The position numbers were made by a program, and so were the translations under genes. Below the pieces are notes generated by a model. That model saw only the letters and a list, made by a program, of their open reading frames with translations, was not told where the DNA came from and did no database searches. Below, one piece after another: positions 44,611-53,246 of a stretch of 64,000 nucleotides of DNA. The stretch is taken from NCBI RefSeq assembly GCF_016107395.1, contig NZ_JAAIKO010000006.1, forward strand, positions 186,001 to 250,000. Direction: 5' to 3'. Each line of letters starts with the position of its first letter. Position 1 is the first letter of the stretch. Origin of the DNA: Streptomyces fildesensis (lineage in GTDB: Bacteria; Actinomycetota; Actinomycetes; Streptomycetales; Streptomycetaceae).

Positions 44611-46149
44611 ATGAGTACCTCTACACCCCGGACGCCTGAGAACGAGTCAGGTGACGGAGGCGGACGTCCGGCGACGAGCGGGGAGTCAGGTGCCGAGCAG
44701 GCACGCCCCGCCGTGCTGCACGCCGCCGTGCTCCCCGTCGTCAGCGGTGAACCGGGCGCGGGCGCGCTGCTCGGCGCGGCGATGCCGGGTGCCGGTATAC
44801 CGGCGGTGGCCGCCGCGACCGCTGCCGCGACCGCCGCTGCCGCGACCCCATCGACCTCTGCTACCCCATCGACCTCCGCGACCACAGCCGCGGTGCCGGT
44901 CGCTCCGGCCACCGTGGCCGCTGCCGTCACCGCGCCGGATCCTGCGACCGGCACCGTCCCCGCGTCCGCGTCCGCAGCGACCGGGGAGCGGGAGCCGGCC
45001 GCGGCAGCCGCGAGTGCTTCGGAAGGCGCGACCGCTGAGGCGACGGCTGCCGCGACCGCGACCGCAACGGCGGAGGGCGAGGCGGAAGGCGAGGCCGAGG
45101 CGGCCGCTGTGGCCGCGGGCGGTACGGGGAGCGGTCCGCGTGGGTTGCTGGCTTCTGTGCCGGGCCGTCCGGGCAAGCCCATGCTCGCGGCGGCCGCCGT
45201 GGTGGGTCTGCTCCTGGTCGCGGTGCCGTTCCTCGTCTCGGGCTCGGACGACGCTCCCGCCAAGAACACCGCCAAACTCGCCGACGGCAGCCCGATCGGC
45301 CCCGACAGCACGCTGCCGGGCCTGGTCCCGGGCACGCAGTCCTCCGCATCGCCCGGGACGACCGGTAATCCGGGCGGGGCGCCCACCCAGGCCACAGCCG
45401 GCGGTCCGCCGCAGGCCGGCGCACCGGCGGGTGACGCGCCCTCGGGCCAGGGCAACACCAACCGGCAGGCATTGCCGGACGGGCCGCCGCAGACGTCCGG
45501 TTCCGGCGGCTCCTCCGGCTCCGCCAGTTCCGGAGGCGCGTCCGGCGCGGCGCCGAACGGCTCCACCGGCGCCCCGCAGGGCCGGCCGAGCGGCAGCGGC
45601 ACGACGGGCCCCGCCAACTCGCGTCCGGCGGCTTCCGTACCGGTCTTCAGCATGCTGATCGGTCCCGGTTGCGGAAGCGGCGGACTGACTGTGAAGGGCA
45701 CGTACAAGGACGGCACCAAGGGCTGGCGGTACGGCAGTTCCGGCTGGATCGGCAACGGCTGCGACGGTGATTTCAACGCCATGCCGATGAGCGGTTCCGC
45801 GACCAAGGCCGACAGCGGCCAGTACGCGAGCTGGCTGTTCTCCACCGGCTCGGTGAAGAGCGGGACGTGCACGGTCTATGTGTACGTCCCGTCGTCGAAG
45901 GACATCACCATGGTGGGCGGCAACCCCGCCCACTACGCGGTCCGCGGATCGTCCTCCAGCGACCACCTCGGGTACTTCAAGATCGACCAGGCCGCGAATC
46001 CCGGCCGCTGGGTCAACGGGGGTACGTACAACATCGCGACGCCCCGGCTCGAAGTCTTCCTGGACAACCGGGGCGTGGACTGGGGCAGTGGCAACACGAA
46101 CCGTCACATCGCCGTCGGCCAGGTCAAGGTGGACTGCAAGGGCAGGTGA
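44611..46149 (+). CDS. Membrane-anchored surface protein with Ala/Thr-rich head and C-terminal beta-sandwich
   Basis: A 512-residue protein; start after GGAAAGCAGG. Residues 1-185 are very Ala/Thr/Pro/Glu-rich and would be cytosolic. One transmembrane helix at about 190-212 (KPMLAAAAVVGLLLVAVPF) leads to a Gly/Ser/Pro linker (215-345) and a C-terminal about 150-residue beta-rich domain with paired Cys (GPGCGSGG, GNGCDGD, SGTCTVY, VDCKG) and a closing pattern GRWVNGGTYNI then RLEVFLDNRG reminiscent of golvesin/xanthan-lyase accessory beta-sandwiches. It likely sits at the outer membrane face, possibly as an ESX-associated surface component. No enzymatic motif. Confidence 0.75.
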   Translation: MSTSTPRTPENESGDGGGRPATSGESGAEQARPAVLHAAVLPVVSGEPGAGALLGAAMPGAGIPAVAAATAAATAAAATPSTSATPSTSATTAAVPVAPATVAAAVTAPDPATGTVPASASAATGEREPAAAAASASEGATAEATAAATATATAEGEAEGEAEAAAVAAGGTGSGPRGLLASVPGRPGKPMLAAAAVVGLLLVAVPFLVSGSDDAPAKNTAKLADGSPIGPDSTLPGLVPGTQSSASPGTTGNPGGAPTQATAGGPPQAGAPAGDAPSGQGNTNRQALPDGPPQTSGSGGSSGSASSGGASGAAPNGSTGAPQGRPSGSGTTGPANSRPAASVPVFSMLIGPGCGSGGLTVKGTYKDGTKGWRYGSSGWIGNGCDGDFNAMPMSGSATKADSGQYASWLFSTGSVKSGTCTVYVYVPSSKDITMVGGNPAHYAVRGSSSSDHLGYFKIDQAANPGRWVNGGTYNIATPRLEVFLDNRGVDWGSGNTNRHIAVGQVKVDCKGR

Positions 46150-46265
46150 ACGACGTCCGGCCCGGCGGTACGGCACGAGCCGTTCCGCGGACCGGACGGG
46201 ACGGCTTCCCGGCGGCGGCGGTGAAATCGCCGGCCCGGACGTCCGCGGGTCTGGGAGGATGGCTC

Positions 46266-46772
46266 ATGATCGACATCACCTTCGCCCTCGGCGACATCAC
46301 CGGACAGCACGCCGACGCGATCGTCAACGCCGCCAACTCCTCGCTGCTGGGCGGCGGGGGAGTGGACGGGGCGATCCACCGCAAGGGCGGGCCCGAGATC
46401 CTGGCGGAGTGTCGTGCGTTGCGGGCGTCCCACTACGGGAAGGGGCTGGCGACCGGCCTGGCCGTGGCGACCACCGCGGGACGGCTGCCCGCACGTTGGG
46501 TGATCCACACCGTCGGCCCGGTCTGGTCGCCGGACGAGGACCGTTCGGACCTGCTGGCGTCCTGCTACCGGGAGTCGCTGCGGGTGGCCGACGAGCTGGG
46601 AGCGCGGACGGTGGCCTTCCCGGCGATCTCCACGGGCGTGTACGGATGGCCGATGGAGGACGGGGCACGGATCGCCCTGGCGACGGTCGGGGCGGCGCAG
46701 ACGGCGGTGACCGAGGCCCGGTTCGTGCTGTTCGACCAGGACGCCTACGACGTCTTCGCCGCACAGGCCTGA
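46266..46772 (+). CDS. Macrodomain protein (O-acetyl-ADP-ribose deacetylase type)
   Basis: A 168-residue MacroD-type macrodomain. ADP-ribose-binding motifs are intact: GDITGQHADAIVNAANSSLLGGGGVDGAIH (residues about 9-38, with NAAN and the GGGVDGAIH loop), HTVGPVW (about 80) and the second loop AFPAISTGVYGWP (about 117-129). These enzymes hydrolyse O-acetyl-ADP-ribose and can remove ADP-ribose from modified Glu/Asp or DNA. GGGAGGA precedes the ATG. It is 117 bp after the surface-protein gene and 4.9 kb from the ADP-ribosyltransferase toxin, in the same direction, so a protective role is possible but not shown. Confidence 0.93.
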   Translation: MIDITFALGDITGQHADAIVNAANSSLLGGGGVDGAIHRKGGPEILAECRALRASHYGKGLATGLAVATTAGRLPARWVIHTVGPVWSPDEDRSDLLASCYRESLRVADELGARTVAFPAISTGVYGWPMEDGARIALATVGAAQTAVTEARFVLFDQDAYDVFAAQA

Positions 46773-46773
46773 T

Positions 46774-46801
46774 GCCCGCCGCCCCCTTGAGGGCGGCGGG
46801 C
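46774..46801. terminator. Hairpin ending the ESX island and sigma-factor gene
   Basis: An 11-bp perfect stem (46774-46784 with 46791-46801) and 6-base loop lies between the convergent macrodomain and sigma-factor genes. Confidence 0.8.
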
Positions 46802-46823
46802 GGCGGGAGCGGGAGAGCCCGGC

Positions 46824-47714
46824 TCAGTCGCCGAGGAGTTCCCATTCCAGCTTGGCGAGCCGGTCCGGGTCGGCGAGGAGGTTGATCTCGGTGACCTTGC
46901 CGTTGGCGACGTTGAAGCCCATGACCGAGAACAGCTGCCCGTCGGGGACCGTGACGATCCCTGGTGCTCCGTTGATGAGCGCGGTCCTGGCGTACGGGGC
47001 GTAGGCCGCGAAGGTGACCGCCTGCTGAGCCACTTCCCGTGCGCCGCGGATGAGCCGGGAGACCTTGCCGGCCTCGGAGGCGGTGCCGATGTCGGCCCGC
47101 ATCAGGACGTCGGGGTGGAGCACCGCCACCAGCGCGTCGAAGTCACCGCCGCGCGCCGCGGTCATGAAGGCGTCGACGACCTCGCGCTGACGGCTCAGAT
47201 CCGCGTCGGGAGCCGGCGCCGCTCCCTGGACGCGGCGCCGGGCCCGGCTGGCGAGCTGCCGGGTCGCGGCGGGGGAGCGGTCCACGATCGGGGCGATGTC
47301 GTCGAACGGCACGGCGAACATGTCGTGCAGGACGAAGGCGAGCCGTTCGGCGGGCGGCAGCGTCTCCAGGACGACGAGCAGTGCGAGACCGACCGAGTCC
47401 GCCAGCAGCACCTCGTGCTCGGGGTCGAGTCCTTCCGCGCTGCTGATGACCGGGTCGGGCACATGGACGTCCAACGGGTCCTCGCGGCGCGTGGTGCGCG
47501 ACCGCAGCGTGTCGAGCGACACCCGGGCGACGATGGTCGTCAGCCAGCCGCCCAGGTTCTCCACACCGTCGGTGCCGGCGCGGCTGGCCCGCAGCCACGC
47601 GTCCTGCACGGCGTCGTCCGCTTCGCTCAGCGAACCGAGCATGCGGTAGGCCACTGCGCGCAGATGGGTGCGGTGGGCCTCGAACCGCTCCGCGAGAAAC
47701 TCTTCGTCGTTCAT
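46824..47714 (-). CDS. ECF sigma factor with C-terminal SnoaL-like domain (ECF41/SigJ type)
   Basis: A 296-residue sigma factor. Region 2 is seen in LRAVAYRMLGSLSEADDAVQDAWLR (about 19-43) and NLGGWLTTIVARVSLDTLRSR; region 4 with its helix-turn-helix in DDIAPIVDRSPAATRQLASRARRRV (about 137-162). The rest is a SnoaL/NTF2-like domain (DAFMTAARGGDFDALVAVLHPDV) that in ECF41-type factors controls activity in place of an anti-sigma factor. No partner gene of the carboxymuconolactone type lies next to it. Confidence 0.92.
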   Translation of the reverse strand: MNDEEFLAERFEAHRTHLRAVAYRMLGSLSEADDAVQDAWLRASRAGTDGVENLGGWLTTIVARVSLDTLRSRTTRREDPLDVHVPDPVISSAEGLDPEHEVLLADSVGLALLVVLETLPPAERLAFVLHDMFAVPFDDIAPIVDRSPAATRQLASRARRRVQGAAPAPDADLSRQREVVDAFMTAARGGDFDALVAVLHPDVLMRADIGTASEAGKVSRLIRGAREVAQQAVTFAAYAPYARTALINGAPGIVTVPDGQLFSVMGFNVANGKVTEINLLADPDRLAKLEWELLGD

Positions 47715-47818
47715 CGGTCACATTCTCCCGTCGCCCGGTGTCCTATCCATGACCCGCGAAGCCCCGTCGATGTGACCGGAGAACGGTCCCGGCGCGATCC
47801 TGGCACGGTCCTGGCGCG

Positions 47819-48292
47819 CTATTCGCTGCTCTCGGTGGTGTCGCAGGCGAGCTCCTCCGGCTGGATGATGCGGGTGAGCAGGGCGATGAGCTGCTCACGT
47901 TCCGCGGGGGAGAGAGCCGCGGTCAGTTCGGCGTTCGCCTCGTCCCCCAGCGCCTCCGTGCGCCGCAGGCGCCGCCGGCCGCTCACCGAGATGGCGATGG
48001 CGTTCTTGCGGCGGTCCTTGGGGTCGGGTGTACGGGTCACCAGACCGCGGCTCTGGAGTTCGTTGACGATCGCGACCATGTCCTTGGGGTCGATGCTGAG
48101 ACTGCGGCCGAGCTCCGCCTGCGACACCGGCCCCAGCTCGGCGACGGCCGACAGGACCGCGTGATGCATCATCCGCAGGCCCTCGCGGGCGAGGGCCCCG
48201 GCGACCAGGTGGTGCCCCCGGGCGGCGGCACGCCCCAGGAGCCAGCTGGGCAGTTCACGGATCCGGGCGGGGGCGTACGGGTCTTCGGCCAT
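47819..48292 (-). CDS. MarR family transcriptional regulator
   Basis: A 157-residue winged-helix repressor. The recognition helix region QAELGRSLSIDPKDMVAIVNEL and the wing TRTPDPKDRRKNAIAIS are typical. It is divergent from the oxidoreductase gene with an 84-bp gap holding two near-identical palindromes, so it very likely represses both itself and that gene in response to an electrophile or phenolic ligand. Confidence 0.92.
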   Translation of the reverse strand: MAEDPYAPARIRELPSWLLGRAAARGHHLVAGALAREGLRMMHHAVLSAVAELGPVSQAELGRSLSIDPKDMVAIVNELQSRGLVTRTPDPKDRRKNAIAISVSGRRRLRRTEALGDEANAELTAALSPAEREQLIALLTRIIQPEELACDTTESSE

Positions 48293-48314
48293 GCCGTCAG
48301 CGTACCGAACAAAT

Positions 48315-48360
48315 CATTGGGGCGCCCAATGACATTCTGATACCGTTGGGCTCACCAATG
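48315..48360. promoter_or_regulatory. Twin MarR operators and promoter
   Basis: CATTGGG-GCG-CCCAATG (48315-48331, perfect) and CGTTGGG-CTC-ACCAATG (48344-48360, one mismatch pair each side) are 29 bp apart, about three helical turns. Between them TTGGGG (48317) and GATACC (48339) with a 16-base spacer could be the rightward promoter, so both sites overlap polymerase contacts. Confidence 0.75.
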
Positions 48361-48376
48361 ACCTGGAGGTGCGTTC

Positions 48377-49312
48377 ATGCGGCGTGTCCGCTTCTACGAG
48401 TACGGCGGCCCGGAAGTGCTGCGCGTGGAGGAGGCCGAGGAGCCCACGGCCGGACCCGGTGAACTGCTCGTCCGCACGGAGGCCATCGGCGTGACGCTGC
48501 CCTCGGTACGCAAGGTCCGCGGTGAGGGCGGCGGAACGCCACTGCCGGGAATTCTGGGCGGGGAGGTCGCCGGAGAGGTGGTCGCGCTCGGGCCCGGCGT
48601 GACGGACTTCGCGGTCGGGGACCGCGTCACGTCCCTCACCTTCACCGGCTCGTACACCGAACTGGCCGTCGCGCCCGCCGTCATGGCGAGCCGGCTGCCG
48701 GACGGCGCGAGCGCGGTGCGGGCCGTCGCCCTGGTGCGCGGCGGGCAGGTCGCCCTCGCCGCCCTCGCCACCGCCCGTACCGCGCCGGCCGAGTCGGTCC
48801 TGATCACGGGAGCCGCCAGCGGGGTGGGGCACCTGGCGGTCCAACTGGCCCGGATCCAGGGCGTTCAGCGGATCGTCGCGGCCGTGAGCTCGCCCGCCAA
48901 GGCGGACTTCCTGCGCGCGCAGGGTGCGGACGAGGTCGTGCTGTACGACAGCGAGAACTGGGGCGAGCCCGTCGATGTCGTCCTGGACGGCGTCGGCGGT
49001 GATCTTCTCCCGCGGGCCGTGGCCGCTCTCGCGCCCGGCGGACGGATGGTCTTCTTCGGCTCCGGTGGTGGCACGGTCTCCGCCTTCGATCTCCTCGCGG
49101 GCGCCAAGACCATCACCGGTCTCACCATGGCGCGATTCTCGACCACCCAGCGGGAGTTGTACGACCGGCACGGCGAGCTGCTGTGGGAGCTCGCGCTGTC
49201 CGGGCGGCTGCGGCCCGCGGTGCACGCCGAGATCCCGCTGGCCGAGGTCGCGCGGGCGCACGAGATCATCGAGGCGCGGGCCAACCGCGGCAAGGTCGTT
49301 CTGATTCCTTGA
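48377..49312 (+). CDS. Zinc-independent quinone-oxidoreductase-like alcohol dehydrogenase
   Basis: A 311-residue medium-chain dehydrogenase/reductase. It has the GroES-like half (ILGGEVAGEVVALGPGVTDF) and a Rossmann half with LITGAASGVGHLAVQLARIQG (about 139-159), the AxxGVG NADPH motif of quinone oxidoreductases. Structural and catalytic zinc ligands are absent. GGAGG precedes the ATG. Control by the divergent MarR regulator suggests a role in quinone or electrophile detoxification. Confidence 0.9.
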   Translation: MRRVRFYEYGGPEVLRVEEAEEPTAGPGELLVRTEAIGVTLPSVRKVRGEGGGTPLPGILGGEVAGEVVALGPGVTDFAVGDRVTSLTFTGSYTELAVAPAVMASRLPDGASAVRAVALVRGGQVALAALATARTAPAESVLITGAASGVGHLAVQLARIQGVQRIVAAVSSPAKADFLRAQGADEVVLYDSENWGEPVDVVLDGVGGDLLPRAVAALAPGGRMVFFGSGGGTVSAFDLLAGAKTITGLTMARFSTTQRELYDRHGELLWELALSGRLRPAVHAEIPLAEVARAHEIIEARANRGKVVLIP

Positions 49313-49509
49313 GGCTCCCGGATGCGGGGCCGGCCGTGTCTGCAGCGAACGGCCGTGTGCTGCAGACGCAGGGGACGAGGCCCGGTCCCGCCGCTCCGCT
49401 GGAGCGGCGGGACGGACCGGGGCTGCGGGCCGTACCGGTGTCGCCGACCGATCGGGCCATCGGGCCGGACCCCGGCCGGGGTTGCGGAGATCCTCAAGCC
49501 GTGGCGCCA

Positions 49510-49929
49510 TCAGCCCCGCGATGCCAGGGCGGCCAGCGACGCCAGCGTGCCGGGCCAGTCGGCGGTGATGCCCGGGCCGATCTGCGGTCCCGCCTCGTCG
49601 GAGCCGGCGCCGCTGATCTCCATCCGGTACACCACTCGGATCCGGTCCTGGCCGAGCCGTTCGATCCGGTGCATGGTCCGCAGCAACAGATCGCCGAACC
49701 GGGCCTCGTCGACGAACATCTCGTTCTCGACCGCCTCGGCGACGACGAGCAGTACCGGGTCGTCGCCGGGCGGCGTCATCGTGATCCGCGCGCCGGGTGC
49801 GAACGGGCCGCTGATCTCGATCTTCTCGATCTCGGCGTTCCAGGCGCCCCAGTTCTCGACGTCCGCCCAGAGCCGCCAGACCGCCTGGGGGGTGGCGCGG
49901 GTCTCGATGCTGCTCTCGTATTCCCACAT
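49510..49929 (-). CDS. SRPBCC (START-like) family protein
   Basis: A 139-residue polyketide-cyclase/dehydrase-like lipid-binding fold. The N-terminus YESSIETRATPQAVWRLWADVENWGAWN is the family signature, followed by the strand KIEISGPFAPGARITM. GAGGAGG lies before the ATG. A perfect palindrome just upstream suggests tight control. Ligand unknown. Confidence 0.88.
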   Translation of the reverse strand: MWEYESSIETRATPQAVWRLWADVENWGAWNAEIEKIEISGPFAPGARITMTPPGDDPVLLVVAEAVENEMFVDEARFGDLLLRTMHRIERLGQDRIRVVYRMEISGAGSDEAGPQIGPGITADWPGTLASLAALASRG

Positions 49930-49948
49930 GGTGGCCTCCTCGACTGGT

Positions 49949-49966
49949 TAATCTATCCATAGATTA
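49949..49966. promoter_or_regulatory. Perfect 18-bp palindrome upstream of SRPBCC gene
   Basis: TAATCTAT-CC-ATAGATTA has 8-bp perfect arms and is strikingly AT-rich for this genome. It lies 20 bp before the SRPBCC start and 65 bp before the divergent GNAT gene. ArsR/MarR-type regulators often pair with SRPBCC genes; none is encoded here. Confidence 0.7.
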
Positions 49967-50030
49967 TCTGCGCGACGACTATCTGTCCAGCGGTTGGTGC
50001 CCCGCTTCTGCGGCGATCTACGATGCGCTG

Positions 50031-50624
50031 ATGATCGAAGGAAACCTGGTGAGACTCCGCGCGTTGCACGCGGAGGACCTGGACCATCACGTCCGCTGGC
50101 GCAACGACCCGGAGGTGGTGCGCTGGGCCACCGGCGGCGATCCGCGCTTCGGCCCCGTCACCCGGGTCGCCGTGGAGCGCGGCTTCGACACGATGCTGGG
50201 CCTCGATCCCGCCGACTCACGGGTCTTCACCGTGGAGGACCTGGTCGGCGGCAGGCCGATCGGCATGGCCGACTACCGTGACCTCGACCCGTTCGCGGGG
50301 CGGGCCACGGTCGGCATCACCATCGGTGAACGGGACCGCTGGGGCCGGGGACATGGGACCGAAGCGCTGCGCCTGCTCGTGGGGCATCTCTTCGACACCT
50401 GCCGACTGCACTGGGTCGAACTCGACACCTGGAGCGGCAACGAGCGGGCCGTCCGCGCCTTCACCAAGGCCGGGTTCCGTGAGGAGGGCCGGCGAAGGGA
50501 AGCGGTGCTGGTGGCGGGGGAGTGGTACGACAACGTGCTGTTCGGGATGTTGCGCGAGGAGTGGCGGGAATCGTCCGGCGGTCCGAGCGGGCGCACGGAA
50601 AAGGATGCCGCTCCGATCGCGTGA
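50031..50624 (+). CDS. GNAT acetyltransferase, RimJ/RimL-like
   Basis: A 197-residue acetyltransferase. The acetyl-CoA loop is RWGRGHGTEALRLLVGHLF (about 103-121), followed by HWVELDTWSGNERAVRAFTKAGF, the typical RimJ/RimL C-terminal segment. A TACGAT box (50019-50024) stands 6 bases before the ATG with TTGGTG (49994-49999) upstream, so a leaderless transcript is possible. Acceptor unknown. Confidence 0.9.
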   Translation: MIEGNLVRLRALHAEDLDHHVRWRNDPEVVRWATGGDPRFGPVTRVAVERGFDTMLGLDPADSRVFTVEDLVGGRPIGMADYRDLDPFAGRATVGITIGERDRWGRGHGTEALRLLVGHLFDTCRLHWVELDTWSGNERAVRAFTKAGFREEGRRREAVLVAGEWYDNVLFGMLREEWRESSGGPSGRTEKDAAPIA

Positions 50625-50784
50625 GCCGCCGATTCTCCGGGAAGCGGCCGGGAAGAGACCCAGAGGAGGCGGGAAGAAGCCCTGAAGCGGTGCGGCCACG
50701 TCGATGGAGGAAATCCACCCGCGGCCGCGGGACGCGCCGATAGGCTCCGGGTCCGTAGCCCGCATTGCGCTGGGGAGTGATCGT

Positions 50785-51123
50785 ATGCACGTATTCGAGG
50801 TACGCCGCGGCGAGCTGATGGAGTCGATAGCGGACCAGGCGGCGACTGCGGGCATCGCGGACGGGGCCATCGTGTCCCTGATCGGCGCGGTGGACGCTTT
50901 TACCGTCTCGACGATGTCCGGGACCGATGCCACGAAGGATCAGCGCACGTACTACACCTGTCCCGCCGAACTCGGCGGAACGGGGGAGATCCGGGACGGC
51001 GACGTTCACATTCATGCCGTTCTGGCGATAGCAGGCGATAAGGCCATCGCTGGGCATCTGCTCCATGCTCGGGTGGAAACGCACTTTGTGCGGGCCTACG
51101 TACTCCCCGCGCTTCCCGCATAG
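50785..51123 (+). CDS. PPC/DUF296 domain protein
   Basis: A 112-residue single-domain protein. The motif HIHAVLAIAGDKAIAGHLLHARV with spaced His/Asp/His residues is the metal-site region of the PPC (DUF296) domain found alone in prokaryotes and fused to AT-hooks in plants. The family forms trimers. GGGGAG precedes the ATG. Function in bacteria is unknown. Confidence 0.87.
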   Translation: MHVFEVRRGELMESIADQAATAGIADGAIVSLIGAVDAFTVSTMSGTDATKDQRTYYTCPAELGGTGEIRDGDVHIHAVLAIAGDKAIAGHLLHARVETHFVRAYVLPALPA

Positions 51124-51295
51124 TTCGGGCGGCCGTCCGTGAACTCCCGGCGGGGCGCTATGCGGAGCCGGAGGGAGCTCCTATAGCGGCCCGGGCGCAG
51201 CACCGGATCGCTCTGTCGTGCTACCCGTCCGTACACGTGAGCGGACGGTAAGTGATTTCTATACGACCCCCCGCATTACTGCTAATCTGCGGCCT

Positions 51296-51631
51296 ATGGC
51301 TCAGAAAATCGTAACCATTTACACCGACGACCTCACCGGCAAAGAGTCGGCGGAGGCGGCCACTCACACGTTCGCCGTTGATGGCGTTGTCTATGAAATC
51401 GACCTCGCCCCTGACAGCTTCGACTCTCTTCTCGAAGCGCTGAACCCCTTCATTGCGGCCGGACACAAGGTGGGCCGGAACAAGGGCGCGAGCGGACCGC
51501 GCAAGCTCGCCGGCGCCGGTTCCGAGGACACCGCCAAGATCCGGGCCTGGGCCAAGGAGAACGGCTATGACGTGAACGACCGCGGGCGCGTCCCCGCGGC
51601 GGTTCGCGAGGCATACGAAAAGGCGCACTGA
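51296..51631 (+). CDS. Lsr2 family nucleoid-associated protein
   Basis: A 111-residue xenogeneic-silencing type protein. The N-terminal oligomerisation domain is IYTDDLTGKESAEAATHTFAVDGVVYEIDL; the C-terminal DNA-binding domain SEDTAKIRAWAKENGYDVNDRGRVPAAV ends with the RGR AT-hook-like loop that reads AT-rich minor grooves. Streptomyces carries two such paralogues; the N-terminus suggests the second, LsrL-like one. A TAATCT box (51283-51288) ends 7 bases before the ATG, compatible with a leaderless mRNA. A hairpin terminator follows. Confidence 0.92.
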   Translation: MAQKIVTIYTDDLTGKESAEAATHTFAVDGVVYEIDLAPDSFDSLLEALNPFIAAGHKVGRNKGASGPRKLAGAGSEDTAKIRAWAKENGYDVNDRGRVPAAVREAYEKAH

Positions 51632-51652
51632 AACCCGTACTCGTCTCGTCCT

Positions 51653-51693
51653 ACGACGGCCCCGTCGCTCTTCCGGAGCTCCGGGGCCGTCGT
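51653..51693 (+). terminator. Terminator after Lsr2-family gene
   Basis: A 12-bp perfect stem (51653-51664 with 51682-51693) with a 17-base loop lies 22 bp after the stop. Confidence 0.7.
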
Positions 51694-51827
51694 CGTCCGT
51701 TGCCATGGCTGCCGTTGCCCGCGCAGCCGGAATTCCGCGTCCGCGACGACGAGTACCCGAAGTCCTTCTGTCGTCGGCGAGTTGCCGGGCCGCGGACGGT
51801 CCGCCACCCGATTCCCTCGGCAGGCTC

Positions 51828-53045
51828 TCAGCCTCTGACGGTCCGGCCCAGCGCCAGTTCGGCGAGGAGCGCCGCCGCGTCGCCCAGGACGCAGTCGTCG
51901 AAGGCGGCCTGCGGGGAGTGGTTGTACGCGGCGGTGGACGGGTCGCGGTCGGCCGGGCAGGCGCCGAGCATCAGATAGGCCGACGGGACGAGTTCGGCGA
52001 CGACGGCGAAGTCCTCGGAGCCGGCGACCGGGCGCGGCATGTCGAGGTAGCGGCCCGCTCCCAGGAGTTGGCGGGCCGTCTCGGCCGCGAAGGCCATCTC
52101 CTCGGGGTCGTTGACGGTGACCGGGTAGCCCTCGGTGACGACCGCCTCCACCGTCAGCCCGTGTGCCCGGCCGATTCCCTGGACGACCAGGGGCGCCTCC
52201 TCCAGCACGCGGGCCCGCGCCTCGGGCGAGAAGGAGCGGATGGTGGTGCCGAAGACCGCCTCGTCCGGGATGACGTTCTCGGCGGTGCCGGCGTGGAAGC
52301 TGCCGACGCTGACCACGACCGGATCGAACGCGTCGAAACGGCGGGTCACCATGGTCTGCAGTGCGGTGACGGCCGCGCAGGCGGCCGGGATCGGATCCAG
52401 GGCGAGATGGGGACTGGAGCCGTGCCCGCCGCGTCCGTGCATCGTCACAGTGAGGGTGTCGGCCGCAGCCATGATCGGTCCGGGGCGGGTGGCGACCCAG
52501 CCGTTGGGCAGCTGCGAGGCGGCGACATGCAGGGCGTACGCGGCGACGGGCCTGCTCCCCGCTGCCTCCAGCACACCTTCCTCGATCATCAGCCGGGCGC
52601 CGCCCAGGCCCTCCTCGCCGGGCTGGAACATGAACACCACCGTCCCGGCCAGCTCGTCGCGCCGCTCGCAGAGCAGCCGTACGGCGCCGACCAGCGCCGC
52701 GGTGTGCAGGTCGTGGCCGCAGGCGTGCATCACCCCGGCCACGGCGGAGGCGTACGGCACGTCGTTGGACTCCTGCACCGGCAGCGCGTCCATGTCCCCG
52801 CGCAGTAGCACCACAGGTCCCGGCAGCGCGCCACGCAGCACGGCGGTGACGGAAGAGAGCTGCTTGCCGAGGGTGATCTCCAGCGGCAGCCCCTCCAGCG
52901 CGGCCAGCACCCTGGCCTGCGTCAACGGCAGGTCCAGTCCGATCTCCGGCTCCCGGTGCAGCGCCCGGCGCAGTGCCACCAGCTCGGCCTGGAGCGCGGC
53001 GGCGGACCGGCGAAGGCCGGCATGACGGTGTGCTGCATCAGTCAT
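51828..53045 (-). CDS. M20 family amidohydrolase (peptidase/aminoacylase type)
   Basis: A 405-residue di-metal hydrolase. Metal-site motifs are visible: LLRGDMDALPV (about 98), HACGHDLHTA (about 125), QPGEEGLGGARLMIEEG (about 155) and a final SEDFAVV plus NHSPQAAFDD. The dimerisation insert starts at HGRGGHGSSPH. Such enzymes remove acyl groups from amino acids or hippurate-like amides. Start ATG 53045 follows AGGAGA. Confidence 0.92.
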   Translation of the reverse strand: MTDAAHRHAGLRRSAAALQAELVALRRALHREPEIGLDLPLTQARVLAALEGLPLEITLGKQLSSVTAVLRGALPGPVVLLRGDMDALPVQESNDVPYASAVAGVMHACGHDLHTAALVGAVRLLCERRDELAGTVVFMFQPGEEGLGGARLMIEEGVLEAAGSRPVAAYALHVAASQLPNGWVATRPGPIMAAADTLTVTMHGRGGHGSSPHLALDPIPAACAAVTALQTMVTRRFDAFDPVVVSVGSFHAGTAENVIPDEAVFGTTIRSFSPEARARVLEEAPLVVQGIGRAHGLTVEAVVTEGYPVTVNDPEEMAFAAETARQLLGAGRYLDMPRPVAGSEDFAVVAELVPSAYLMLGACPADRDPSTAAYNHSPQAAFDDCVLGDAAALLAELALGRTVRG

Positions 53046-53246
53046 GGCATCTCCTGACGAGGTCGTTCTCCCATCCTCGCCGCTATCGGGCGTCTTGGCA
53101 GGGAACGTCGAGGACCGGCCCGTCGGGGCGGGCCCTGCCCCGCCACCCGGGCTCCCACATTTTCTTCCTGAGTAGCGATGACTTTCGACCGGTGCGACGG
53201 TCAATACAGGAGCAGGGCAGAACACCGACGAAGCGAGGAGAGTCCC

